From contig MHMH01000022.1 of assembly GCA_001819335.1 (NCBI GenBank), positions 1 through 43,840 on the forward strand: DNA of 43,840 nucleotides, in the 5' to 3' direction. The number at the start of each line of letters is the position of its first letter. Within the stretch, counting starts at the first letter, position 1. The DNA comes from Candidatus Nealsonbacteria bacterium RIFCSPLOWO2_01_FULL_43_32. Its GTDB lineage: Bacteria; Patescibacteriota; Minisyncoccia; Minisyncoccales; MHMH01. Below the pieces are notes generated by a model. The model saw nothing but the letters and a program-made list of their open reading frames with translations, was not told the origin of the DNA and did not search any database. Of the stretch, positions 1 through 8,562 are shown in pieces. Position numbers and translations under genes: made by a program.

Positions 1-122
1 CTCTTCAAAAATTAACAACAGCAGAGTTAAATAATCAATTAACTAACCGGGAAACCGCGGAGAGACAGTGTGTCTAAAAAATGGGTACTTGACATCCGCA
101 GCTTTCCGAGATAATCAAAATT

Positions 123-869
123 TTGAAAAGTTCCGGAGTTCGAACACGACTCTCGACTAATACAACCATTCTTACGAAAGAGAAATCTTTTGAGTTAATG
201 GGGGCGGGTTTGGACTATATCGTATTTTCGGTGGATGGGAATACCAAAGAAACCTATGAAAAAATCAGAAGGGGAGGCATTTTTGAGGAAGTCGAAAATA
301 ACATTTTAAATTTCCTTAAAATAAAAAAAGATGAAAATTTCAAGATAGAAACGCAGGTCCAATTAGTAAGAACAAAAATAAATGAACGCGAGATTAAACC
401 ATTTATAAAAAAATGGAAAGAAACTGACATAAATTATATTAATGTGAAGTCTTTCTCGACTAGGGCATGGAGGGTTGCTGAAATTAACAAATTCAGTGAT
501 TCTTATAGGCTCGAAAAGAAAATTTTTAATCGACCACCCTGTTTTTTTCTGTGGGAAACACTTATTATTTTATGGAATGGGGACGTGCTGGCATGTTGCC
601 AAGATCTTTGCGGAGAGCTGAAGTTGGGCAATCTTAAGGAAAACAATTTCATGGAGATTTGGGATAATTCTAAGTTGATAGATTTAAGAAAGAGACAACT
701 TAACAATGATTTTTCAATGGAACCGTGCAATAGGTGCCCTGACTGGAAGGGTTATCCCAGAAATTATTTTCATTACTTTCTAGACGTTCTGTCGAGGCGG
801 TTTTTAAAGGAATTTTTCAATACAGAAAAAAAAGACGAGGGTATTCACATGATTTTTAATCGAAAATGA
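123..869 (+). CDS. Radical SAM/SPASM protein, N-terminally truncated (TTG start, possible pseudogene)
   Basis: SPASM-like C-terminus (CFFLWETLIILWNGDVLACCQD...CNRCPDW). In-frame upstream codons read HPQLSEIIKIL after a TGA, and no CxxxCxxC cluster is visible upstream. ATGA overlap with the next gene. Confidence 0.7.
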   Translation: MKSSGVRTRLSTNTTILTKEKSFELMGAGLDYIVFSVDGNTKETYEKIRRGGIFEEVENNILNFLKIKKDENFKIETQVQLVRTKINEREIKPFIKKWKETDINYINVKSFSTRAWRVAEINKFSDSYRLEKKIFNRPPCFFLWETLIILWNGDVLACCQDLCGELKLGNLKENNFMEIWDNSKLIDLRKRQLNNDFSMEPCNRCPDWKGYPRNYFHYFLDVLSRRFLKEFFNTEKKDEGIHMIFNRK

Positions 870-2104
870 AGCAAAAGCAATTTCGGTCAAGTCAAATCAA
901 GCAATTATCGAAGAATATTTTCACCTTTGTCCAAAAAGGAAGAGTGATTTTATTTAATAGGATAACGTTTCAACAAAAATATTTAGAAGATGCATCTTTC
1001 GCCGAAATAAAAAAAATAGCCAAGGAAATGGAGAGAGAAACACCCAAAATACGATTTTCTTTACCACAAACTAAAAAATTTAGGATTGAAATAACTTTTA
1101 ATTGTAATTTAAATTGCGACTACTGCTTGGTGTTTAAAAATAACCTGGTTCAATTGAATAATTCAATGAATGAGAATACCGCTAGAAAGACCATCGCTTT
1201 TTATAAAAAAAATATTCGCAAAGGATCATTAATGATAACCGGAGGGGAACCTTTAACTAATTGGCCAGTTGTGAAATTATTTATTTCAAAGATTAAAGAT
1301 CCAATCAAAATATTTACCAATGGAACGATTATCAGCCGGGACATTATCCGTACTTTAAAAGAGAACAGAAACGTTCAGTTGATAATATCTTTAGACGGCA
1401 GGAGGGCCGAAAATATAATGCGAAAATTCTCCAACGGAAAAGAGGTTTTCCCGCTTGTTATAAAAAATTTGAAAAGATTACGGCAGCAAAGTTGCAATTT
1501 AGGTATTGCCTGTCTTTACACGAATAAAAACGTTGATAAGTTATATGAAACTGTAAAATTTTTTACGAGAGAACTTGGGATCAGATTCTTGGGAATAAGT
1601 TTTCCCCACTACATTGCAAAAAACCTTAATAACGAGATCAATTCAGATATAAAGAAATACACAGAAGCAATGATAAAAATCTTTGACTTCGCGCTTAAAA
1701 ATAATATTTACATTGATCAACTGGCAAAAAGGTTCTCCCCGTTAATTAATGGGAGGTTTCGGTTTTACGCCTGCAAATTAGTCGGAGAGCAGAAAACTTT
1801 TTATCCTAATGGCGATCAGACTTTATGCACCAAAATAGATTCTTTAAAAAATCGTAAAAAATACGATTTGAGATATTTTGAAAATAAAATTCCGATAAAT
1901 AATAAATTTTGCCAAAAATGTCCGGCTATAGGGATTTGCGGCGGCGGGTGTTTTTGGGACGGAATAATGAGATTTAGAAACGGCGTCGATGAAAGAGAGT
2001 GTATTTTAAATAATAATTTACTTGATTATTTTTTGTGGAAGATATATTTTGCTTATAAAAATGGGGAGAATTTAGATAAAAAATTCCATTCACTAATCTT
2101 ATGA
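866..2104 (+). CDS. Radical SAM protein with SPASM-type C-terminal Cys cluster
   Basis: CNLNCDYC radical SAM motif; CQKCPAIGICGGGC C-terminal cluster; GGEPL motif. Confidence 0.88.
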   Translation: MKQKQFRSSQIKQLSKNIFTFVQKGRVILFNRITFQQKYLEDASFAEIKKIAKEMERETPKIRFSLPQTKKFRIEITFNCNLNCDYCLVFKNNLVQLNNSMNENTARKTIAFYKKNIRKGSLMITGGEPLTNWPVVKLFISKIKDPIKIFTNGTIISRDIIRTLKENRNVQLIISLDGRRAENIMRKFSNGKEVFPLVIKNLKRLRQQSCNLGIACLYTNKNVDKLYETVKFFTRELGIRFLGISFPHYIAKNLNNEINSDIKKYTEAMIKIFDFALKNNIYIDQLAKRFSPLINGRFRFYACKLVGEQKTFYPNGDQTLCTKIDSLKNRKKYDLRYFENKIPINNKFCQKCPAIGICGGGCFWDGIMRFRNGVDERECILNNNLLDYFLWKIYFAYKNGENLDKKFHSLIL

Positions 2105-2742
2105 AGCTGAATAAAAAAAAAGCATTCGAGGTTTTTTTTGGCACATTTGAACTTCCGGAAGGAATTATAATAATTACGCCTATTAGTAAAATATATAAAG
2201 AAATTCAAAGTCAGCATCATTTTATTGAAAAGAGTAAGGGTTGGTGGCAAAGAACAAAAACGCATATTAATTCAACCCCAGTAACGATTTTGAAAATCCC
2301 GCAGGGTGATTGCATCAAAGATTGTCTTAAAACATTCGATTATAAAAAAATTAGGAAAGTTATTTTTTTAGGTTTTTGTGGGGCTTTAAATCAAAACATA
2401 AAAATAGGTGAAATAGTAATTCCTCAGACTGCTATTTTTAGAAACCTTAGAGTAGCTTCACGGATTCGATTTAAAAGAAAATATAGAATAAAAACAGTCT
2501 CTTCAATAATTTTAGGCTCAATTTTTTTTAAGAAACTTTTGAGAAATAAAATTAATCTCTTGGATATGGAGACCTATTTTCTTTACAGTTGGGGTAAAAA
2601 ACATAAAGTTAAAGTAATTTCTATATTAATCGTAACCGATCAACCAATATCTTTACCCTTTTTTCTCTGTAAAGAAAAGGAGGTAAAATTAATTAATAAC
2701 TCAATTTCAAGGCTTGCGAATAAGGTAAGTCAATATCTGTAA
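2101..2742 (+). CDS. Nucleoside phosphorylase-like (PNP/UDP family) protein
   Basis: FLGFCGALNQNIKIGEIVIP and LLDMETYFLY resemble phosphorylase superfamily motifs; overlaps the preceding radical SAM gene. Confidence 0.65.
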   Translation: MKLNKKKAFEVFFGTFELPEGIIIITPISKIYKEIQSQHHFIEKSKGWWQRTKTHINSTPVTILKIPQGDCIKDCLKTFDYKKIRKVIFLGFCGALNQNIKIGEIVIPQTAIFRNLRVASRIRFKRKYRIKTVSSIILGSIFFKKLLRNKINLLDMETYFLYSWGKKHKVKVISILIVTDQPISLPFFLCKEKEVKLINNSISRLANKVSQYL

Positions 2743-2764
2743 TGCCCCAACAAAAGGGGTCTGC

Positions 2765-2793
2765 TTGACAAAAAAGTTAAAGGTTTTATAATG
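2765..2793 (+). promoter_or_regulatory. Sigma70-type promoter
   Basis: TTGACA - 16 bp - TATAAT upstream of the PfkB gene. Confidence 0.7.
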
Positions 2794-2832
2794 GGTTGAC
2801 AAAAGCACATTTACAAAAAGGAAGGTGTAAGG

Positions 2833-3861
2833 ATGAGAGAAGAAAGAATTTTCTGTTTAGGAAGGCCAATTGTTGATATTATGGTAGAAATCAGAGAAAG
2901 CCACCTGGAAAGCTTGGGATTGAGAGAGAGTCAAAAAGACGAAATATCGGACGAAGAAGTCAGAGGGCCGATACAAGCCTTGGCCGGAAAAGCTGATTAT
3001 TTCTTCGTATCGTCCGGTGGAATTGAGACCAACTTAGCTGTTAACATAAGTTTTCTGGGGATCGGAGTTGATTTTATTGGAACGGTGGGTAACGATCATC
3101 TCGGCTCGATTTTTATGGATGGCTTGATGCTGGAAAAGTCTCCAAATCTAAATTTATTTCTAACGTTGAAAGAAGGGAAAACAGCTTCAATCTTATTTAT
3201 TAGAGCAATAAGTGATAGCGGCGAAAGGCAAGATATAAAAGTGGTAAATTACGGAGTTTCTGACTATTTACCCTCGGATGTCTCAATAAAAAGTATTTTA
3301 AGCAGGGCTACGATATTCTTTAGCAGTCTTTTCAGTACAAATACTTTTGAGACGGTGGCTGTCTGGGAAGATGCAGTTAGAACCGCAAAGAAACTCGGTA
3401 AAAAAATCATCATCGACCTCGGCGGCATAAATACAATCCCAAGAAGCATATTAAAGCAGGTAGTAGGTGTTGTAAGGGAATGTGCCGATATAATCTCCAC
3501 AAACACGGGAGAGTGCGAATTCATACAGAATTACGGGAAAGAAGAGATATCTTCGATATTCTCAAAAACAAAGCTAATATTGGTTACACGAAGAAAAAGT
3601 GATTGCGTAATATTGGATAAGGGAAAGAGAATCTATATTCCATTTCCGACTGAAAAAATTCCAGATGAGAGTGAAAAGATTTTTGAGACGGGTTCAACTG
3701 ACGCATTTTGTGCAGGATTTATTTTCGCCCTCCTGAAAGGTGCTAGCTTAGAGCAGGCGGGTGAAATCGCTGCAGGGGTAAGCTTAACAAAGATTAGATA
3801 TCCCGAATCTCACCTTACAAAAACCAGCTTGAGTGATTGCAGGAGGATAATATGCATCTAA
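2833..3861 (+). CDS. PfkB-family carbohydrate/nucleoside kinase
   Basis: GGIETNLAVNISFLG and ETGSTDAFCAGFIFALLKG motifs. Confidence 0.85.
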   Translation: MREERIFCLGRPIVDIMVEIRESHLESLGLRESQKDEISDEEVRGPIQALAGKADYFFVSSGGIETNLAVNISFLGIGVDFIGTVGNDHLGSIFMDGLMLEKSPNLNLFLTLKEGKTASILFIRAISDSGERQDIKVVNYGVSDYLPSDVSIKSILSRATIFFSSLFSTNTFETVAVWEDAVRTAKKLGKKIIIDLGGINTIPRSILKQVVGVVRECADIISTNTGECEFIQNYGKEEISSIFSKTKLILVTRRKSDCVILDKGKRIYIPFPTEKIPDESEKIFETGSTDAFCAGFIFALLKGASLEQAGEIAAGVSLTKIRYPESHLTKTSLSDCRRIICI

Positions 3862-4202
3862 TGTATGAGATTTTCCGAGAAATTAAGAGTCTTGGAAAGA
3901 TAGAAGAGCTAAAAAAACTGCCTACGATTCAAGAAAGATACAGATTAATAGACGAAGCCGTAACTAGGGCCAACATATCAAAGACTCACTTTTCTTTTTA
4001 TGCGCAAGATGAACAACTATATTTGACCTACTTAATTCAGGAAAAAGGGGTAGATATGGGATTATGTCACTACTTCTATATTTTTTTCTCGAGAAGAAAT
4101 CAGAAGTTCCACCACGTATGCAAAGCCACTCCAAAGAAAGAAAGAACATATTGCGGAGGACAGATTCAAAAATGCGATAAAGGTGCCTACAGGGGCATAT
4201 AG
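3852..4202 (+). CDS. Hypothetical protein
   Basis: AGGAGG ribosome-binding site just before ATG at 3852; overlaps the kinase gene; followed by a terminator hairpin. Confidence 0.6.
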   Translation: MHLMYEIFREIKSLGKIEELKKLPTIQERYRLIDEAVTRANISKTHFSFYAQDEQLYLTYLIQEKGVDMGLCHYFYIFFSRRNQKFHHVCKATPKKERTYCGGQIQKCDKGAYRGI

Positions 4203-4240
4203 AATATCTAAATTCTATACGCCCCCTATTTATTTTTAAT
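4192..4240 (+). terminator. Intrinsic terminator-like hairpin
   Basis: GGGGCATATAGAAT / ATTCTATACGCCCC stem followed by a T-rich tract. Confidence 0.65.
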
Positions 4241-4375
4241 AGTGCCATTGTATAAAAAGAAAAATTTTCTCAAGTGAGTTAGCTCCAAGAGCGAACAAAT
4301 GCGAGGAGGAGCAGTTGGGGGCTTTGCCCCGCCCCCTTTTTACGTGGACTGTTCCCTACAATTTAAGAGTCCTCA

Positions 4376-5017
4376 TTAACTCTGGCCGACCCTTCTGGTA
4401 AATTCGTTAATTATTTTCTTATAGCCATCTTTTTGGACAACTTGCCAGGACTTTTTATAGTCCGGGAGAAAGCTGATTAGCTTGATATCCCTTTTTAATC
4501 TCTTTTCGTTGAAAAGCTTGTAATAAATGTGAGAATGAATAGCATGGAGAGGAATATGAATCCTGGTATTAAAGGGCAGGTTTTTATATCGACGGTGGAA
4601 ATACTGCCAGGCCCTTCTTGTTTTTTGTTCGTTGCCCGGTTGGATAAACAGATTATGGATTAATTCGTGGATTAAAACATCAACGAAATAATCCGGCATG
4701 TTTTCATAAATGTGAAGGGTTAAGGGGTCTGAAAACGGCTTACATTTTCCAACCACATAACAATTAATAGATTCCTCTTGCCAATTCAGGTGTGTAATCC
4801 TAGATAATTCTTGGAGGATTCTTTTTTCTTCTCTCCGCCACAAATTCTCCATTTTCTTTGTGTAGCTCAAAATTACCCTCGGAGAGGGATAGTTTTTCTT
4901 ACCGAACAAGTCTTTCCAGGTCTGATCGTAAATCCAAGAGTATTTAAAATTTATTTTAGGGTAAATTTCCATAAAAAGATGCTTAATAATTTTGCCACCT
5001 TTCATGTATTTTGTCAA
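4376..5017 (-). CDS. Putative zinc metallopeptidase-like protein (HELIH motif)
   Basis: FVDVLIHELIHNLF carries HExxH; start overlaps the ksgA 3' end. Confidence 0.6.
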   Translation of the reverse strand: MTKYMKGGKIIKHLFMEIYPKINFKYSWIYDQTWKDLFGKKNYPSPRVILSYTKKMENLWRREEKRILQELSRITHLNWQEESINCYVVGKCKPFSDPLTLHIYENMPDYFVDVLIHELIHNLFIQPGNEQKTRRAWQYFHRRYKNLPFNTRIHIPLHAIHSHIYYKLFNEKRLKRDIKLISFLPDYKKSWQVVQKDGYKKIINEFTRRVGQS

Positions 5018-5879
5018 AACAAAAACTTTCAGTCAATTTTAGCCAATCTTCAATACTTAATGTTTCCGCTCTTTGAGTAGGCTGGATTCCATTTTCCAGG
5101 AGCCAGTTCTCTACTTTCTTTTTATCATATTTTGCTTGCCCGCCGAAGCCTTGGCGAAGGCGGGACAGGTTATTGGCTAATTGCTTTCTGGGCTGGGTAA
5201 AGCCGGCCTTAACGATTTTGAAGAATAGACTAACGGGAAACAATCCCGATAGTTTGGGTTTGGGAGTAATTTTAATAATGGCCGCGTTCACTTCCGGCTT
5301 AGGCCAGAAAGAATTTTTGGAAACATAGGCGATGATTTTTGGTTCAGCGTAAACTTGGACGGAAACCGCTAGAATGTTCATGTCCGGCGGCTTTGAGCAG
5401 ATTCTCTGCCCCACCTCTTTTTGCACCACTAAAACCAGATACACGGGTTGAACCGGTGTATCTTCCAAAAACTTTCTAATGACGGGAGCGGTTAGGTAGA
5501 AGGGCAGGTTGCCGACGACTTTGTATTTTTGGGAGGTCGGACTTCCCCCAAAATTAAGGGGGAGGTCCGACCTCCTGATATCGTCGCAGATAATCTCCAC
5601 ATTTTCAAAATCCCCCACAGTTTCTTGTAAAATTTTCACCATATTCCGGTCTTTTTCTACGGCTATTACTTTTTTAGCCGTTTTTGCCAGTTCTTGGGTT
5701 AAAACGCCAATGCCCGGCCCGATTTCTAAAACCGTGTCTTGAGGAGTTAATTCGGCTGCAGCCACCACCCTGTTAAGCGCCTCCTCGTCAACCAGAAAGT
5801 TCTGGCCAAAGCGTTTGAGGGGCCTTAATGCGTGTTTTTCAAGCAGGTCTTTAATAATTCTTGGCGAGGCAAGATTCAT
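4983..5879 (-). CDS. ksgA: 16S rRNA dimethyladenosine transferase KsgA/RsmA
   Basis: KRFGQNFLVDEE, VLEIGPGIGVLT and VVGNLPFYLTAPVI motifs; carries two in-frame palindromic insertions. Confidence 0.95.
   Translation of the reverse strand: MNLASPRIIKDLLEKHALRPLKRFGQNFLVDEEALNRVVAAAELTPQDTVLEIGPGIGVLTQELAKTAKKVIAVEKDRNMVKILQETVGDFENVEIICDDIRRSDLPLNFGGSPTSQKYKVVGNLPFYLTAPVIRKFLEDTPVQPVYLVLVVQKEVGQRICSKPPDMNILAVSVQVYAEPKIIAYVSKNSFWPKPEVNAAIIKITPKPKLSGLFPVSLFFKIVKAGFTQPRKQLANNLSRLRQGFGGQAKYDKKKVENWLLENGIQPTQRAETLSIEDWLKLTESFCFDKIHERWQNY
5135..5167. repeat. Palindromic GC-rich element inside ksgA
   Basis: CCCGCCGAAGCCTTGGCGAAGGCGGG; encodes RLRQGFGGQA on the minus strand. Confidence 0.75.
5532..5575. 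repeat. Palindromic element inside ksgA
   Basis: GGAGGTCGGACTTCCCCC - loop - GGGGGAGGTCCGACCTCC, 17 of 18 paired. Confidence 0.8.
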
Positions 5880-5909
5880 TTTGATATTATACCATTTTTA
5901 AAGAGCATA

Positions 5910-5937
5910 TTGACAAAACTTTCGCTTCGTTTATTAT
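5910..5937 (+). promoter_or_regulatory. Promoter for trpS
   Basis: TTGACA - 16 bp - TATTAT; AGGAGG ribosome-binding site before ATG at 6005. Confidence 0.65.
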
Positions 5938-6004
5938 AAGAAAGACAGCAATTTAACAATTTATAGAAAGGGTTGTAGAATAAGAAAGGAGGTATCCTAT
6001 TATC

Positions 6005-7048
6005 ATGGCTACAAAAAGAATTCTTACGGGGATGAGGCCGACAGGCGCTTTGCATTTGGGTCATTATGTCGGTGCGCTTAAGCAATGGCTAGCGCTTCAA
6101 GATGAATATGAATGTTTTTTCTTGATTGCCGATGTCCAGGCGCTCACCACTCACGTTGACCGCCCAAGGGTGATTGAAGAGTCGGTACGCGAGGTTGTTC
6201 TTGATTGGCTTGGAGTTGGTTTGGATCCTACCAAGCCCAATGTTTGTTTCGTCCTTCAAAGCAGCCTTCCGGAATTGACCGAGCTGACCGCCTATTTCAC
6301 CATGTTGGTGCCGTTTACAAAAATGGAGCATAACCCCACGATCCGGGCCGAATTAAAAGATTTGAAAAAATCTGCCACTGCCGGATTTATGATTTATCCT
6401 ATTTCCCAGGCAGCCGATATTTTGCTTTTTAGCCCGTATCCGCCAGAAAAAAGCGATAAGCTGTTGGTACCAGTAGGCGAAGACCAGGTTCCCCATCTTG
6501 AAGAAACCAATCAGATTGCCAGGCGATTTAATGCTCTTTACGGCAAGACTTTTCTTGAGTGTAAGCCTGAAGTCGGAGAAATTGGCCGGCTTCCAGGCGT
6601 TGACGGCAAATCAAAAATGAGCAAATCGTTAGGCAACGCCATTCAGTTAAAAGATGGCCCCGATACCGTTAGCAAGCTGGTCAGCAAGATGTTCACTGAC
6701 CCGAAGAAACTGCATAGGGACGACCCGGGCCATCCTCAACGGTGCCCGGTTTACCTCTATCATCGCGCCTTCAGCACGTCTCAAATGTTCAGGGGGAGAG
6801 CTACTAAATGTAAAACGGGAAGGCTCGGTTGCGTAGAATGCAAAAAAGAGCTGGCCGATATTTTGAACAATTTTCTTGAGCCTATCAGAACCCGCCGGGC
6901 CGAAGCAGAAAAAGCCCCTCTTGATACGTATCTGCGCCAAGGGACAGAAAAAGCCAGAGAGATTGGGCAAAATATGATGAAGGTTATTCGTCACGCCATG
7001 CACCTTGATTACCCCTCGGTTAAAAGTTCGTTGACAAAAGGAGGGTAA
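6005..7048 (+). CDS. trpS: Tryptophanyl-tRNA synthetase
   Basis: GMRPTGALHLGHYVG (HIGH region) and KMSKS motifs. Confidence 0.96.
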   Translation: MATKRILTGMRPTGALHLGHYVGALKQWLALQDEYECFFLIADVQALTTHVDRPRVIEESVREVVLDWLGVGLDPTKPNVCFVLQSSLPELTELTAYFTMLVPFTKMEHNPTIRAELKDLKKSATAGFMIYPISQAADILLFSPYPPEKSDKLLVPVGEDQVPHLEETNQIARRFNALYGKTFLECKPEVGEIGRLPGVDGKSKMSKSLGNAIQLKDGPDTVSKLVSKMFTDPKKLHRDDPGHPQRCPVYLYHRAFSTSQMFRGRATKCKTGRLGCVECKKELADILNNFLEPIRTRRAEAEKAPLDTYLRQGTEKAREIGQNMMKVIRHAMHLDYPSVKSSLTKGG

Positions 7049-7049
7049 A

Positions 7050-8180
7050 ATGCCTAAGGAGTTAGATTTAAAAGAGTTGGGGAACAGGTTGAGAATGGTT
7101 GATAACCACTTGGTGACCATATTGGCTCAAAGAATGGAACTGGCAAAACAGGTCGAGGAATATAAAAGGGAGCATCACGAATCGCTTATCCGCCTTGCGG
7201 TCGAGGACCAAAGGATAGAAAGCGCTAAAGCCCTGGCAAAGACCAAAGGCCTCAATGCTAATTTTATTGCTGCTTTCCAGTATCTTATTATGGCCGAGGC
7301 TTGCCGCGTTGAAATTTTTCAGATGCAAGACGAGCCGGAGCTGAAGGAGCAAGAGCTTTCTCCCGAGCAACTAAAGGAAAACTTATTGGCTTTGACTAAA
7401 GAAATCGCTCCTTTATACGACCAGAATTACGGTTTGGACTTTTTCGCCACCAGGTCTTATCTCTCGTTTGAAGATAGTGTTATCAGCCGAGAAATAGGAA
7501 CGCTCAAAGCTCTGGGCATGCTGGATTCGGCTATAGATTTGGGTTGCGCTACGGGTAAAGTATCTTTTAAGCTAGCCGAAAGTTTCCAGCGGGTAGTCGG
7601 TTATGACATCAGCCCGGAAATGATTGGAGAGGCCAGAAATAATCTTCAGAAGGCGGGAGCTCCGAACAACATAGAATTTAAAGTGGCCGATATCGAAGAG
7701 AGCATCCCGGAAGAAAGCAATTCTGTTTCTCTGGTGGTGATGAGTTTGGGTACAGCCGGTGATATTTTAAACCTGCGGCAGGCGCTGGCCAGAATTAAAC
7801 GGATTCTCAAGCCCAACGGCCGGCTCATTCTTTCTTTCTACAACAGCAGCGCTCTGCTTTATCGATGTTGGTTTTTCCCCTGGCAAGTAAGCTTGGCTGC
7901 CTCCATTAATCAGACTAAGCACTGTTTGGATGTCCGCCTCAAAGAAAGGGTTTTCTCGATATACGCCCGGCCGTATTCTGTTTCAGAAATTAAAAAATTG
8001 CTCAATCAGGCCGGTTTTGAGAAGCCCACACTGTCCACCTACCCCACTATTAGCGCGATTTTACCTAACGAGTTTTTCGGAGAAGAAAGCATGCAGAACC
8101 TGATCAGTGATATTGACCATCAGCTGGCTGGTCTAGAAAGCGGTGCTTACACATTAGCTATAACCAGAAAGGGAACCTAA
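7050..8180 (+). CDS. Chorismate mutase-like (AroQ) N-domain fused to SAM-dependent methyltransferase
   Basis: N-terminus LGNRLRMVDNHLVTILAQRMELAKQVEEYKREH is AroQ-like; C-terminal AIDLGCATGKVSFKLAE...VVGYDISPEMI is a class I methyltransferase motif. Confidence 0.85.
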   Translation: MPKELDLKELGNRLRMVDNHLVTILAQRMELAKQVEEYKREHHESLIRLAVEDQRIESAKALAKTKGLNANFIAAFQYLIMAEACRVEIFQMQDEPELKEQELSPEQLKENLLALTKEIAPLYDQNYGLDFFATRSYLSFEDSVISREIGTLKALGMLDSAIDLGCATGKVSFKLAESFQRVVGYDISPEMIGEARNNLQKAGAPNNIEFKVADIEESIPEESNSVSLVVMSLGTAGDILNLRQALARIKRILKPNGRLILSFYNSSALLYRCWFFPWQVSLAASINQTKHCLDVRLKERVFSIYARPYSVSEIKKLLNQAGFEKPTLSTYPTISAILPNEFFGEESMQNLISDIDHQLAGLESGAYTLAITRKGT

Positions 8181-8195
8181 CGGTTCCCTTTTCCA
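8169..8195 (+). terminator. Intrinsic terminator
   Basis: AAGGGAACC TAAC GGTTCCCTT then TT. Confidence 0.7.
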
Positions 8196-8202
8196 TTAGG
8201 CC

Positions 8203-8236
8203 TTGACAAGGTTGCCTGGCCTGCTAAGGTTAGAAT
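8203..8236 (+). promoter_or_regulatory. Promoter of the T-box leader
   Basis: TTGACA - 16 bp - TAAGGT with upstream TGC (extended -10); same architecture as the nusA promoter at 26405. Confidence 0.6.
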
Positions 8237-8530
8237 ATAGCTCTTAGATAACCATTAAAGCCTGTGACTTGGGTGATTGGGCCCAACGAGGCGGTTGCTG
8301 CGCAAGTGGCGACCCGGCTTCCTCCGTAACCATAGGATAATCGATGAATCCCGGCGAATCTGGGAAGAGTCGGTGAAAGCGCCCGTCCATAGCTACGCAA
8401 TTGCTGGCGGGAAAAAGGGTGGTACCACGGGATCCTTCAACTCCGTTCAGGACAAGAAGACTTCTCGTCCCTGTTGCATAACATTTTTGGTTGTGCGATA
8501 GAGATGAGAAGTTTTTTATTAACACTTCTC
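8237..8530 (+). promoter_or_regulatory. T-box riboswitch, predicted tryptophan-specific
   Basis: T-box core AAAGGGTGGTACCACGGGA with distal CGTCCCT; Stem I base CUCUU (8241-8245)/AAGAG (8365-8369) with UGG-G specifier at 8361-8364; terminator hairpin 8460-8512 followed by T6. Confidence 0.88.
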
Positions 8531-8562
8531 GGAAAGTACATTAAAAAATAAGGAGGAAAGAA

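Noticed and set aside
89-116. TTGACA...ATAATC promoter-like sequence before the truncated radical SAM gene
   Set aside because: It overlaps remnant coding sequence (HPQLSEII) and the -10 is weak; likely chance.
503-730. Opposite-strand ORFs in the track (e.g. 503-730, 6647-7120, 10019-10417, 28494-28802, 43240-43689)
   Set aside because: They lie antisense to well-supported genes, have no recognisable motifs and look like shadow ORFs.
5452-5475. GATACACGGGTTGAACCGGTGTATC palindrome in ksgA, similar to the HU-gene terminator
   Set aside because: The encoded segment has normal KsgA length, so it is probably coincidental, not an insertion.
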